Assembly: GCA_014360385.1 (NCBI GenBank)
Contig: JACIXO010000054.1
Coordinates: forward strand, 1 to 7,862
DNA length: 7,862 nt
Source of the DNA: Actinomycetota bacterium
Lineage (GTDB): Bacteria > Actinomycetota > Humimicrobiia > Humimicrobiales > Humimicrobiaceae
Direction: 5' to 3'
In this document: in pieces, positions 1-6,207 of the stretch
Position numbering within the stretch: position 1 is the first letter of the stretch
How the letters are laid out: every line of letters begins with the position of its first letter
Program-made: the position numbers and the translations under genes
The notes under the pieces: generated by a model
What the model saw: only the letters and a program-made list of their open reading frames with translations
The model's database searches: none
What the model was told of the DNA's origin: nothing

Positions 1-44
1 ATTAATGTGTTACGATTTTTAAAAAACTAGAAGGGATAAATTAT

Positions 45-932
45 ATGAAAACTTCTCTTGCCTGTATTCCCTGTATAATTACACAGTGTCTGACTACTTT
101 AAATCTTACCAGAGTTGATGAAGAAAAGAAAAAAAGCGCTGTAAATAAACTGCTTGAGAAGCTAAAAACAATTGATTATGATTTACCTCCTTCTTACAAT
201 TCAGACATTGCCTATGCTGTAGCTTATGAGTTTACAGGAGTAAAAGATCCTTATCTTAAGCTTAAGAAGGAATGTAACAAGCTTGCACTTGAGATCTACC
301 CAAAGTTAAAGGAAATGGTAGAGCATTCTAAAGACAGGATGTACACAGCTATCAAAGTAGCTATAGAAGGAAACATCATCGACTTTGGCATAAATATAAA
401 CAAGGGAAAGCCGCTCGATTTTCAAAAAATCCTTAGAGATATAAAAGAGATGCCATTTGCTATAGATGACTACAAGGAATTTGAGAAATCGCTGGATAGC
501 TCCACTAACATTTTTTATGTAGGTGACAATGCCGGGGAGATTGTTTTTGATAGAGTCCTTATAGAAGAGCTTATAAGGTGTGGCAAAAAAGTTGTGCTAA
601 GTGTAAAGTCAGGCCCGGTAATAAATGATGCTACTTTAGAAGATGTGCGGGAGGCAGGTCTTACAGATATTGTAAAGGTTATTGAGACTGGAAATAGTAG
701 TATTGGGGTTAATTTTAGAAGTATATCACAAAAGTTCGTTGATGAATTTAAAAAAGCAGACCTTATAATTGCAAAAGGACAGGGCAATTTTGAAACTCTG
801 GATAACATTGAAGCTAATACTTTCTTTATGTTGAAGGCTAAGTGTGAAACTATAGCTAATAAGCTTGGAGTAGAATACCTTGACGTGGTTCTGGTAAAAA
901 GAAGGCATGAGTGGGGAAGTAAGAAAATTTGA
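45..932 (+). CDS. DUF89 / ARMT1-like metal-dependent phosphatase
   Basis: This 295-residue protein matches the stand-alone prokaryotic DUF89 family (damage-control phosphatase, subfamily I), cytoplasmic metal-dependent enzymes thought to hydrolyse unwanted or damaged phosphorylated metabolites. Visible hallmarks are the N-terminal C-x-x-C (Cys7, Cys10 in ACIPC), EGNIIDFGI at 108-116, the signature YVGDNAGEIVFD at 158-169 with the likely metal ligands Asp161 and Asn162, VKSGPVINDAT at 187-197, AKGQGNFETL at 243-252 and FMLKAKC at 261-267. Length fits the family, so it is probably complete. The ATG at 45 is preceded by AAGGG at 31-35 with a 9-base gap. It stands alone: a terminator follows and the next gene is on the other strand, so no link with the efflux operon is implied. 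The family assignment is secure; the true substrate is unknown. Confidence 0.9.
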   Translation: MKTSLACIPCIITQCLTTLNLTRVDEEKKKSAVNKLLEKLKTIDYDLPPSYNSDIAYAVAYEFTGVKDPYLKLKKECNKLALEIYPKLKEMVEHSKDRMYTAIKVAIEGNIIDFGININKGKPLDFQKILRDIKEMPFAIDDYKEFEKSLDSSTNIFYVGDNAGEIVFDRVLIEELIRCGKKVVLSVKSGPVINDATLEDVREAGLTDIVKVIETGNSSIGVNFRSISQKFVDEFKKADLIIAKGQGNFETLDNIEANTFFMLKAKCETIANKLGVEYLDVVLVKRRHEWGSKKI

Positions 933-990
933 TATCCTCTTAACCATAACTGTTTGAATTATAGTAGTCTGAAGATAATGTATTTTTGGT

Positions 991-1059
991 GACTATAAAG
1001 GATTTGCCACCATTCTATTTGGTGGCAAATCCTTTATCTTTATAGTCATCTATTTTTTT
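991..1059 (+). terminator. Intrinsic terminator of the DUF89 gene
   Basis: A perfect 17-bp stem is formed by 995-1011 and 1021-1037 around a 9-base loop (1012-1020). The flanking GACT (991-994) and AGTC (1044-1047) can extend it past a 6-base bulge, and a run of seven T follows at 1053-1059. The T run lies on the + side only, so it serves the DUF89 gene about 60 bases upstream. The convergent minus-strand gene would also transcribe this hairpin but without a good U tract. Confidence 0.85.
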
Positions 1060-1119
1060 AATTTGGTATGGTTTTTAGTTTAATATAGCTTTTAGGCTAA
1101 AAAATATTAACAGTGTTTT

Positions 1120-1815
1120 TCAAGAAAGAGGAATATTTTCCTCTTCCAGGATTTCATTTATTTTTTCTTCTGCTTCTTCTAATAACCTATCAGCATATTT
1201 TTGAGTAATTTTGCCATCCTCTACAGCATCCTTAAGGTCTTCAGAGTATTCTTTAAGGAAAGCGTCTTTTATAGTTTTTGGGTCTATGTTTTTCTCCTTT
1301 GCAATATCAGCGATACTTTTTCCATTGTCAAGTTCACTTAAGAGTTCGTAAAGTGACATGTCTAGTTTTTCTGCTGCAATGGAAAGAAGATCAGGACCAA
1401 GCCCGAATCCCAGACCCCTGCCGAAAAATCCTCCTAAATGTTTTCCAAATGGCATACAAAACCTACTAAAGGCTTTTCCTTCCCTCATTAATCCAATTCC
1501 TTGTCTTTCTTTCATTTTTTCCATTCTCCAGCGCAATACATCAGCCTGATTCTGAGTAAGCCAGCCGTCCTTTACGGCTTTATCAAGCACTTTTTCTTTT
1601 GCTTTTTCTATCACCTCATTGTATTTTTCCACAGTAATTCCTAGAAATTCAGCTACGGTATCCTTTAGCTCTGTAAAGAAATTCCACGACCCTTCTTTTT
1701 GATTGTTATTGCTCTCAGCAAATATAGTAGAAGGTAGACAAAATGTTCCAGCTACCATAACAAGTGTGCTCACTACCAATATTTTAAGAAGTTTAGTATT
1801 CAAGAGTTTTTTCAT
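1120..1815 (-). CDS. Secreted helical protein, DUF2680-like, with an internal repeat
   Basis: This 231-residue protein has a classic signal peptide: KK near the start, a hydrophobic core at about 11-32, and a likely signal peptidase cut after IFA (Ala33). The mature part is mostly charged helix. Two segments resemble each other: DKAVKDGWLTQNQAD (78-92) and KDAVEDGKITQKYAD (195-209), both of the form DxAVxDGxxTQxxAD. A Gly/Phe-rich linker (about 123-140) lies between the halves. This pattern recalls the DUF2680/YckD-like exported proteins of Firmicutes, whose function is not established. The ATG is well supported by AAGGAGGG on the minus strand (1823-1830), 7 bases upstream. It is divergent from the MacA-like gene across a shared 368-base spacer, so an envelope role under common control is possible but only inferred. 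The single segment LTQNQ fits the LTxxQ motif of CpxP/Spy-type periplasmic proteins, which may be coincidence. Confidence 0.8.
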   Translation of the reverse strand: MKKLLNTKLLKILVVSTLVMVAGTFCLPSTIFAESNNNQKEGSWNFFTELKDTVAEFLGITVEKYNEVIEKAKEKVLDKAVKDGWLTQNQADVLRWRMEKMKERQGIGLMREGKAFSRFCMPFGKHLGGFFGRGLGFGLGPDLLSIAAEKLDMSLYELLSELDNGKSIADIAKEKNIDPKTIKDAFLKEYSEDLKDAVEDGKITQKYADRLLEEAEEKINEILEEENIPLS

Positions 1816-1981
1816 ATCCTATCCCTCCTTATTCCTTTATATCTTTGTTCTGTATCTTTTTCTAACACTTTAGAGATTAAAACCAAGCACATTGTAACAG
1901 AAGAATATGAAGACATTATGGAGATAAGGGTATTTGATAATTAGTTTTCTCCAAATTTTCTTCATTTTCTTCCAGTAGAAT

Positions 1982-2040
1982 TTTACCAGAGATAATTTAC
2001 CAGAAATTTTACCAGAAATAAGCTCCATCTCTGGTATAAA
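1982..2040. repeat. Cluster of TTTACCAGARAT elements (candidate operator)
   Basis: Three direct copies stand at 1982-1993 (TTTACCAGAGAT), 1996-2007 and 2008-2019 (both TTTACCAGAAAT). An inverted copy, ATCTCTGGTA, lies at 2027-2036 and is perfectly complementary over 10 bases to the first copy (1984-1993). A looser match, ATTACCAGTC, is at 2121-2130. Regular spacing of 14 and 12 bases in a divergent promoter region suggests a binding site for a regulator, for instance the OmpR-type regulator encoded downstream. That link is inference. The inverted copy could also form an RNA or DNA hairpin with the third repeat (2010-2016 with 2030-2036). Confidence 0.6.
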
Positions 2041-2074
2041 GATAAAAGATACTAAAGATAAGAATATGTCAGCC

Positions 2075-2104
2075 TTGATACAAAGAGACATTTCTAAGTA
2101 GACT
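2075..2104 (+). promoter_or_regulatory. Weak promoter candidate for the efflux operon
   Basis: TTGATA (2075-2080) matches the -35 consensus at 5 of 6 positions and TAGACT (2099-2104) matches the -10 at 4 of 6, with an 18-base spacer. It lies about 35 bases downstream of the repeat cluster and would give a leader of about 70 bases. In such AT-rich sequence this could arise by chance. Confidence 0.25.
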
Positions 2105-2164
2105 AGTTTAGCTAATTAAAATTACCAGTCTTGATGTTGGTCTTGCAAAGAGCACTAGCTTAAA

Positions 2165-2173
2165 GGGGAGGTG
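2165..2173 (+). promoter_or_regulatory. Ribosome binding site that decides a TTG start
   Basis: GGGGAGGTG is a near-perfect anti-16S match placed 10 bases before TTG at 2184. No ATG or GTG in the right frame lies between the upstream stop and the hydrophobic segment of the protein, so TTG is the supported start of the MacA-like gene. Confidence 0.7.
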
Positions 2174-2183
2174 TAGCTTAGAT

Positions 2184-3695
2184 TTGGGTAGTGTAAATTC
2201 GGATACAAAATTCATCTTAGGGACGAAAAGGGCTTTTAAAGAGTTTCCAAAAAGTTTTTTATTTTCAACTGCTCCTTTTCTATTGCTTTTGTTTCTTTTG
2301 CTGTCGACTTTTACTTTTACTCTCACTTCCTGCATGGGAGTGAGAGGATTTATGACTCGCCCAGAGGGTGAGCTCAGTGAGGGAATTGAGGTATTTGAAG
2401 TTAAGAGAGGAGATATTCTTCAGGTTGTTTCTACAAGTGGCTCCATTGACTCTAAGACTAAGAATACTTACACACTTCAGGTATCTGGTAAAGTAATTTC
2501 TGCTCTGGAAAAAGGGGACAGTTTTAAGAAAGGCGATATTCTAGTAGAGGTGGACAAACAAGATGCGTTAGTAAGTCTTGAAAGAATAGAAAAGGAGATC
2601 CAAGCTGCAGAGAGCTCTTTAAGAGTTGCACAAATAAACTACCAGAAAGCACTGGATGCAAACCATATAGCTATTCAGCTTGCGGAAATTAATGCGCAAA
2701 AAGCCGAGGAGTCTACTCAGAACGCACTAAAATCTTTGGAGGAAGCTAATGCAAACGCAAGGCTTTCCTACGAAAGTGCTAGAATGGCTTTGCAAGATGC
2801 AAGGGAGATACTTGAGATGGCGGAAAGTGACCCTTCTGTAGATGATATGCAGTTAGCTCAGTATGAATCAAATGTGAAATCAGCTGAAGAAAAGCTCGAG
2901 TCTTCAAAGATCTCAGGCAGTTCATCTGTTTCTCAGGCTGAGTCTTCGTACGGAAGCTCAATTCTAGAGCAATCTTCAACTTATTGGAATAACCTATCAA
3001 ATCTCCAATCAGCAAAGGCTCAGATTGAGTTGACGAGAGAAAATTTAACTCAGGCAAGGATAAATGTAGAGCAAGCCAGGATGGATTATGAGGCTGCACA
3101 GAAAGAGCTTAATAAATACATAATCTATGCACCGTATGATGGCACGGTGGTGTCGAGCGACTATAGAGAGGGTGAGTATACAGGCTCTGGAGGTAGCGGA
3201 ATTTCTATAATAAACAATGATTTTGTTGTCAAGGTTACTGTAGCTGAGAATGAGGTATCTAAGGTTTCTCCTGGAATGGAGGCAACAATCACACTTGATG
3301 CATACCCAGATATCGAGCTTGCCGGAAGTGTGGAAAGAATAATACTGGTTCCAGTTGAGGGAAGTGAAATAGTATCGTATGAAGTTTTAATTGAATTTAA
3401 AGATCCTTCTGCTGTTAAACTCATCTATGGGCTTTCAGCGAATGTGTCTATAGTGGTAAATAAGGCAGAAAATGTGCTTTATGTTCCTCTGCAGGCAGTA
3501 TACAAAGAAAACGGCAGAAGCTATGTTGATGTTTTGGAACGTGTAGTCAGTGGAAGAGAAGGAGCGCAAAGACCTACACAACTGCAATCGATAAAGAAAG
3601 TCGAAATCACCACAGGTATTAACGACTATTACAATATAGAAGTAACATCAGGCCTAAAAGAGGGAGATATTGTAGTGCTTTCAAGAGTTGAGTAG
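2184..3695 (+). CDS. MacA-like efflux adaptor lipoprotein (HlyD/RND membrane-fusion family)
   Basis: This 503-residue protein is a membrane-fusion adaptor that would sit on the outer face of the membrane and link a MacB-type permease to substrate export. Residues 30-47 are hydrophobic and end in the lipobox LTSC (Cys50), so it is probably a lipoprotein with an unusually long N-terminal lead of about 25 residues. Then come the first half of a lipoyl/biotinyl domain (about 94-130, with GKVISALEKGDSFKKGDIL), a long coiled-coil hairpin rich in Ala/Glu/Gln (about 130-312), the second lipoyl half (YIIYAPYDGTVV, 312-323), a beta-barrel (about 346-425) and a membrane-proximal domain (about 430-503). 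Start is TTG with a strong ribosome site. The truncated ATPase and the permease follow at once, making this the first gene of the operon. The family call is secure; the substrate is unknown. Confidence 0.9.
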   Translation: MGSVNSDTKFILGTKRAFKEFPKSFLFSTAPFLLLLFLLLSTFTFTLTSCMGVRGFMTRPEGELSEGIEVFEVKRGDILQVVSTSGSIDSKTKNTYTLQVSGKVISALEKGDSFKKGDILVEVDKQDALVSLERIEKEIQAAESSLRVAQINYQKALDANHIAIQLAEINAQKAEESTQNALKSLEEANANARLSYESARMALQDAREILEMAESDPSVDDMQLAQYESNVKSAEEKLESSKISGSSSVSQAESSYGSSILEQSSTYWNNLSNLQSAKAQIELTRENLTQARINVEQARMDYEAAQKELNKYIIYAPYDGTVVSSDYREGEYTGSGGSGISIINNDFVVKVTVAENEVSKVSPGMEATITLDAYPDIELAGSVERIILVPVEGSEIVSYEVLIEFKDPSAVKLIYGLSANVSIVVNKAENVLYVPLQAVYKENGRSYVDVLERVVSGREGAQRPTQLQSIKKVEITTGINDYYNIEVTSGLKEGDIVVLSRVE

Positions 3696-3708
3696 GTTTG
3701 GGGAGAAA

Positions 3709-4059
3709 ATGAGAGAGTGCAGCGGCAAAAATAGCGGCAAAATTATTAACAAAACTGTTATCGATGTCCTGGATATTACCAAAGTTTACAGGATAGGAAG
3801 TGTTAGGGTAAATGCTCTTCGAGGGATAAACCTTAAAGTCAGGCAAGGGGAGTTTGTAGCTATAATGGGTCCCTCAGGCTCGGGTAAGTCAACTCTTATG
3901 AACATATTGGGATGTTTGGATGTTCCAACTTCTGGAAAGTATCTTTTGGAAAATATAGATGTAAGTAAACTCAATGATAACCAGCTTGCAGAAATAAGAA
4001 ATAAGAAAGTTGGGTTTGTGTTTCAAATTTTGGGATGCAAAGATTACTTGAAAACATAA
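3709..4059 (+). pseudogene. Truncated MacB/LolD-type ABC ATPase (ends at the Q-loop)
   Basis: This would be the energy-supplying ATPase of the pump. The frame, open from TTG at 3688 (123 residues) or ATG at 3709 (116 residues), shows the usual N-terminal strand (VIDVLDITKVYRIG), Walker A GPSGSGKST, the D-x-P-TSG stretch typical of the family, and the Q-loop VGFVFQ. After that Gln only ILGCKDYLKT remains before the stop. Full members of the family are about 220-250 residues, so roughly 130 residues are missing, including the ABC signature, Walker B, D-loop and H-loop. The tail from about 4035 is an out-of-frame reading of the permease start, so an in-place deletion is the simplest cause. I prefer ATG 3709 because homologues begin close to the VIDV strand, although its GGGGAG (3700-3705) is only 3 bases away; TTG 3688 overlaps the adaptor stop and has no ribosome site. 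It cannot be a working ATPase alone. Confidence 0.85.
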
Positions 4060-5306
4060 AGGTTGCTTTTAAATCACTGGCCACAAATAAACTAAGGTCT
4101 ATTTTAACCATGCTCGGGATAATAATTGGAGTCTGTGCTGTGGTTGCAGTTATGTCTGTAGGAGCAGGTGCGAAAGCTGCAATAACTGAGAACATACAGG
4201 GCATAGGCTCCAATGTTATTACGATTTCTCCAGGTAGAGAACAGAGAGATGGAAGAGGCCCTGTGGGTAAGCCAGGAGGTCCTGCAGGTGCACCTGAAAG
4301 CAATGAAGAAAAAATAGTTGAAGGAGAACTATATCTGGAAGATGCAGAAGCTTTACGGAAACAGTCGAGGCTCTTAAATGAAGTTGCCCCTGTCTTAAGT
4401 GGAAGAAGTTCAACAATTTCCTATCTTGGGTGGAGCGGACAGGTAAGTGTTGTAGGCACAACGCAGAACTTCCTGGCTGTTCAGAATTATAAAATAGATA
4501 AAGGTAGCTTTTTTACTGAAAGTGATGTTTCCAATCTTTCCAATGTAGTAGTTTTGGGTGACAGCGTTGTTGATGATTATTTTGGAAAGATAAACCCCAT
4601 TGGTGAGGTAATAAAGATAGACGGGAAGAGCTTTACAGTTATAGGGACTCTAAAAGCTGTAGGGTCATCAGCTGGATTTGGTCCCAGTCCTGACAACGTC
4701 GTATACATACCAATTACTACTGCTCAGTATAAGTTATATGGAATAGAGGACGTTAGTAGCATTGTTGCCAAGGTGAAAAGTGAAGAGCTTTTTGATGAAG
4801 CAATTGAAGAAGTAAAGAGCATTTTGAGAGTTCAGCACCACATACTTCCTGGTGAAAGTAATGATTTCGAAATAAGAAGTCCCACTCAGCTATTAGAAAT
4901 GACAACCTCTATTACAGATATCCTTACTATCACTCTTGCCAGCATTGCAGCAATTTCTCTGGTGGTAGGAGGAATAGGAATTATGAATATAATGTTAGTA
5001 TCAGTTACAGAAAGAACACGAGAGATTGGCATAAGAAAGGCTGTTGGTGCCAAAAGCAGAGATATTCTGGTTCAATTCCTTACAGAGAGTATAGTGCTTG
5101 GTTTTTCAGGAGGAATAGTTGGGGTGGGGCTTGCATTTTTAGTATCATGGGGACTTAAGAAATTTGCTTTGCTTAATTCTCTTATCACACCTTTTCCCGT
5201 GATCTTAGCTTTGTCTTTCTCTACTGTTGTTGGCCTGATCTTTGGAATCTTTCCTGCGATGAGAGCAGCAAGATTAAATCCGATTGACTCTCTTAGGTAT
5301 GAGTAG
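4035..5306 (+). CDS. MacB-like ABC transporter permease
   Basis: This 423-residue integral membrane protein is a MacB/FtsX-type permease of a tripartite efflux pump, lacking a fused ATPase as is usual in Firmicutes. It shows one N-terminal membrane segment (about 22-45, after the typical LLENIKVAFKSLATNKLRS), a large extracytoplasmic MacB core domain (about 50-290) with a Gly/Pro-rich insert near 70-90, and three C-terminal membrane segments (about 298-324, 348-376, 386-408). Family signatures are VTERTREIGIRKAVGAK (324-340) and FPAMRAARLNPIDSLRYE at the C-terminus. It is full length. The start overlaps the truncated ATPase by 25 bases in a different frame, and no ribosome site is correctly placed: only GGG directly touches the ATG. 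It may have lost its own site in the deletion and could depend on translational coupling. Its ATPase partner is broken, so function would need another ATPase. Confidence 0.9.
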   Translation: MQRLLENIKVAFKSLATNKLRSILTMLGIIIGVCAVVAVMSVGAGAKAAITENIQGIGSNVITISPGREQRDGRGPVGKPGGPAGAPESNEEKIVEGELYLEDAEALRKQSRLLNEVAPVLSGRSSTISYLGWSGQVSVVGTTQNFLAVQNYKIDKGSFFTESDVSNLSNVVVLGDSVVDDYFGKINPIGEVIKIDGKSFTVIGTLKAVGSSAGFGPSPDNVVYIPITTAQYKLYGIEDVSSIVAKVKSEELFDEAIEEVKSILRVQHHILPGESNDFEIRSPTQLLEMTTSITDILTITLASIAAISLVVGGIGIMNIMLVSVTERTREIGIRKAVGAKSRDILVQFLTESIVLGFSGGIVGVGLAFLVSWGLKKFALLNSLITPFPVILALSFSTVVGLIFGIFPAMRAARLNPIDSLRYE

Positions 5307-5375
5307 TAGGGTGAGCAAGGTATTCAATACTCTATCCCAAATTTAGAAGTTGTGTGGTAAACTGCAAGATACGAG

Positions 5376-5418
5376 GTTACAAGGTTGTGCTGTAACTATT
5401 GGAGCTTAAACTGTAACT
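5376..5418. promoter_or_regulatory. Repeated TGTAAC boxes upstream of the response regulator
   Basis: CTGTAACT occurs twice exactly, at 5390-5397 and 5411-5418, start to start 21 bases or two helical turns. An inverted partner GTTACA lies at 5376-5381, forming a 6-bp inverted repeat with 5391-5396. Paired direct boxes on one face of DNA are what OmpR/PhoB-type regulators bind, so this may be an autoregulatory site in the 227-base gap (5307-5533) between permease and regulator. I found no convincing -35/-10 pair or terminator in that gap. Confidence 0.4.
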
Positions 5419-5533
5419 TTAACTTCGATGAGGTTTTCAGAATGCAAATTTAATAGTCTTAGATTGTGACCTATCAGTAACAGGTTTCGTTGGCAGAAGC
5501 ATATCAGATTGAGCAAAGAAGAGAGGTCAGTTA

Positions 5534-6202
5534 ATGAAAATACTTGTAATAGAGGATGAGAAGCTTTTAGCTGACAGCCTCAAAAATGGTCTTGAATACC
5601 ATAATTTTGTAGTTGATGTTGCCTACACTGCTAAAGATGGCTATGACCTTATAACTACCTACGAGTATGATATTATCATCCTTGACCTTATGTTACCTGA
5701 TATCCCTGGAGCAGAGTTGTGCAGAAAAATAAGAAAAGAAAAGGTCGAAAGCTTCATCCTTATGCTTACAGCCAAGAAACAGGTAGACAATATCGTTGAA
5801 GGGCTTAATTGCGGTGCTGATGATTATCTTACTAAACCATTTGAGTTCTCAGAACTTCTTGCAAGACTGAGAGCTTTACTTAGAAGGTCATCAAAAAGCA
5901 AAGACAACACACTTTGCTGTTATGATGTAAAAATGGATGTTGAAAAGGAAAAAGTCTATGTTGGTGAGAAAGAAATTAAACTTACAAAAAAAGAGTATAT
6001 GATTCTTGAATATCTTTTAAGAAACAAAGGCCATCTTGTGAGCAGAAACCAGCTTCTTGAGCATGCCTGGGATAGAAATGTTGATATTTTTACGAATGTA
6101 GTTGACACACATATCAAGAATTTAAGGAAAAAGCTGGGAAAATCGGGCAGAATTATTGAGACAGTTTATGGCTCAGGATATAGAATTAAGGAGGATGAAT
6201 AG
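5534..6202 (+). CDS. OmpR/PhoB-family response regulator
   Basis: This 222-residue protein is a complete two-component response regulator. The receiver domain (about 1-118) has the acidic pair Glu7/Asp8, the phosphoacceptor Asp51 in IIILDLMLPD, Thr79 in LMLTA, and Lys101-Pro102 in DDYLTKPF. The C-terminal winged-helix DNA-binding domain (about 125-220) shows LTKKEYMILEYLLRN, the recognition-helix region VVDTHIKNLRKKLG, and the closing wing IIETVYGSGYRI. The ATG at 5534 has GAGAGG (5521-5526) at a 7-base gap. Asp51 would be phosphorylated by the kinase encoded 5 bases downstream. Adjacency to the MacAB-like genes suggests control of that pump and possibly of itself through the TGTAAC boxes upstream, which is inference. 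Confidence 0.95.
   Translation: MKILVIEDEKLLADSLKNGLEYHNFVVDVAYTAKDGYDLITTYEYDIIILDLMLPDIPGAELCRKIRKEKVESFILMLTAKKQVDNIVEGLNCGADDYLTKPFEFSELLARLRALLRRSSKSKDNTLCCYDVKMDVEKEKVYVGEKEIKLTKKEYMILEYLLRNKGHLVSRNQLLEHAWDRNVDIFTNVVDTHIKNLRKKLGKSGRIIETVYGSGYRIKEDE
6188..6194 (+). promoter_or_regulatory. Ribosome binding site of the histidine kinase (TTG start)
   Basis: AAGGAGG lies inside the last codons of the response regulator gene. The only usable start in the kinase frame after the upstream in-frame TGA (6196-6198) is TTG at 6208, 13 bases downstream. The spacing is long, but no better start precedes the first membrane segment. This arrangement couples kinase translation to the regulator. Confidence 0.65.
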
Positions 6203-6207
6203 TAAAT

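Larger units (their letters stand above)
1816..2183. other. Divergent intergenic region
   Basis: This 368-base AT-rich spacer separates the minus-strand secreted-protein gene from the plus-strand efflux operon and must hold the promoters of both. I see the minus-strand ribosome site (1823-1830), one TGTAAC box (1893-1898) like those upstream of the response regulator, a cluster of TTTACCAGARAT elements (1982-2040), a weak plus-strand promoter candidate (2075-2104), and the plus-strand ribosome site (2165-2173). A minus-strand open frame (1870-2091) has no ribosome site and is probably not a gene. Confidence 0.6.

Noticed and set aside
1085..1111. Possible terminator of the minus-strand secreted-protein gene
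   Set aside because: Only TAGC/GCTA pairs firmly, and on the minus strand the T run comes before rather than after the hairpin.
1278..1549. Plus-strand open frames opposite the secreted-protein gene
   Set aside because: Antisense shadows with no ribosome site; the minus-strand frame has a signal peptide, ribosome site and internal repeat.
1870..2091. Minus-strand open frame of 73 codons in the divergent spacer
   Set aside because: No ribosome site before the ATG, low-complexity hydrophobic and Lys-rich product, and its repeats (ISGKISGK) are simply the TTTACCAG elements translated.
4035..4059. Programmed frameshift fusing ATPase and permease
   Set aside because: No slippery heptamer in the overlap, and a fusion would still lack the ATPase signature and Walker B.
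5307..5336. Possible hairpin after the permease stop (GGG...CCC with GTATT/AATAC)
   Set aside because: The arms do not pair continuously and no T run follows, so it is not a credible terminator.
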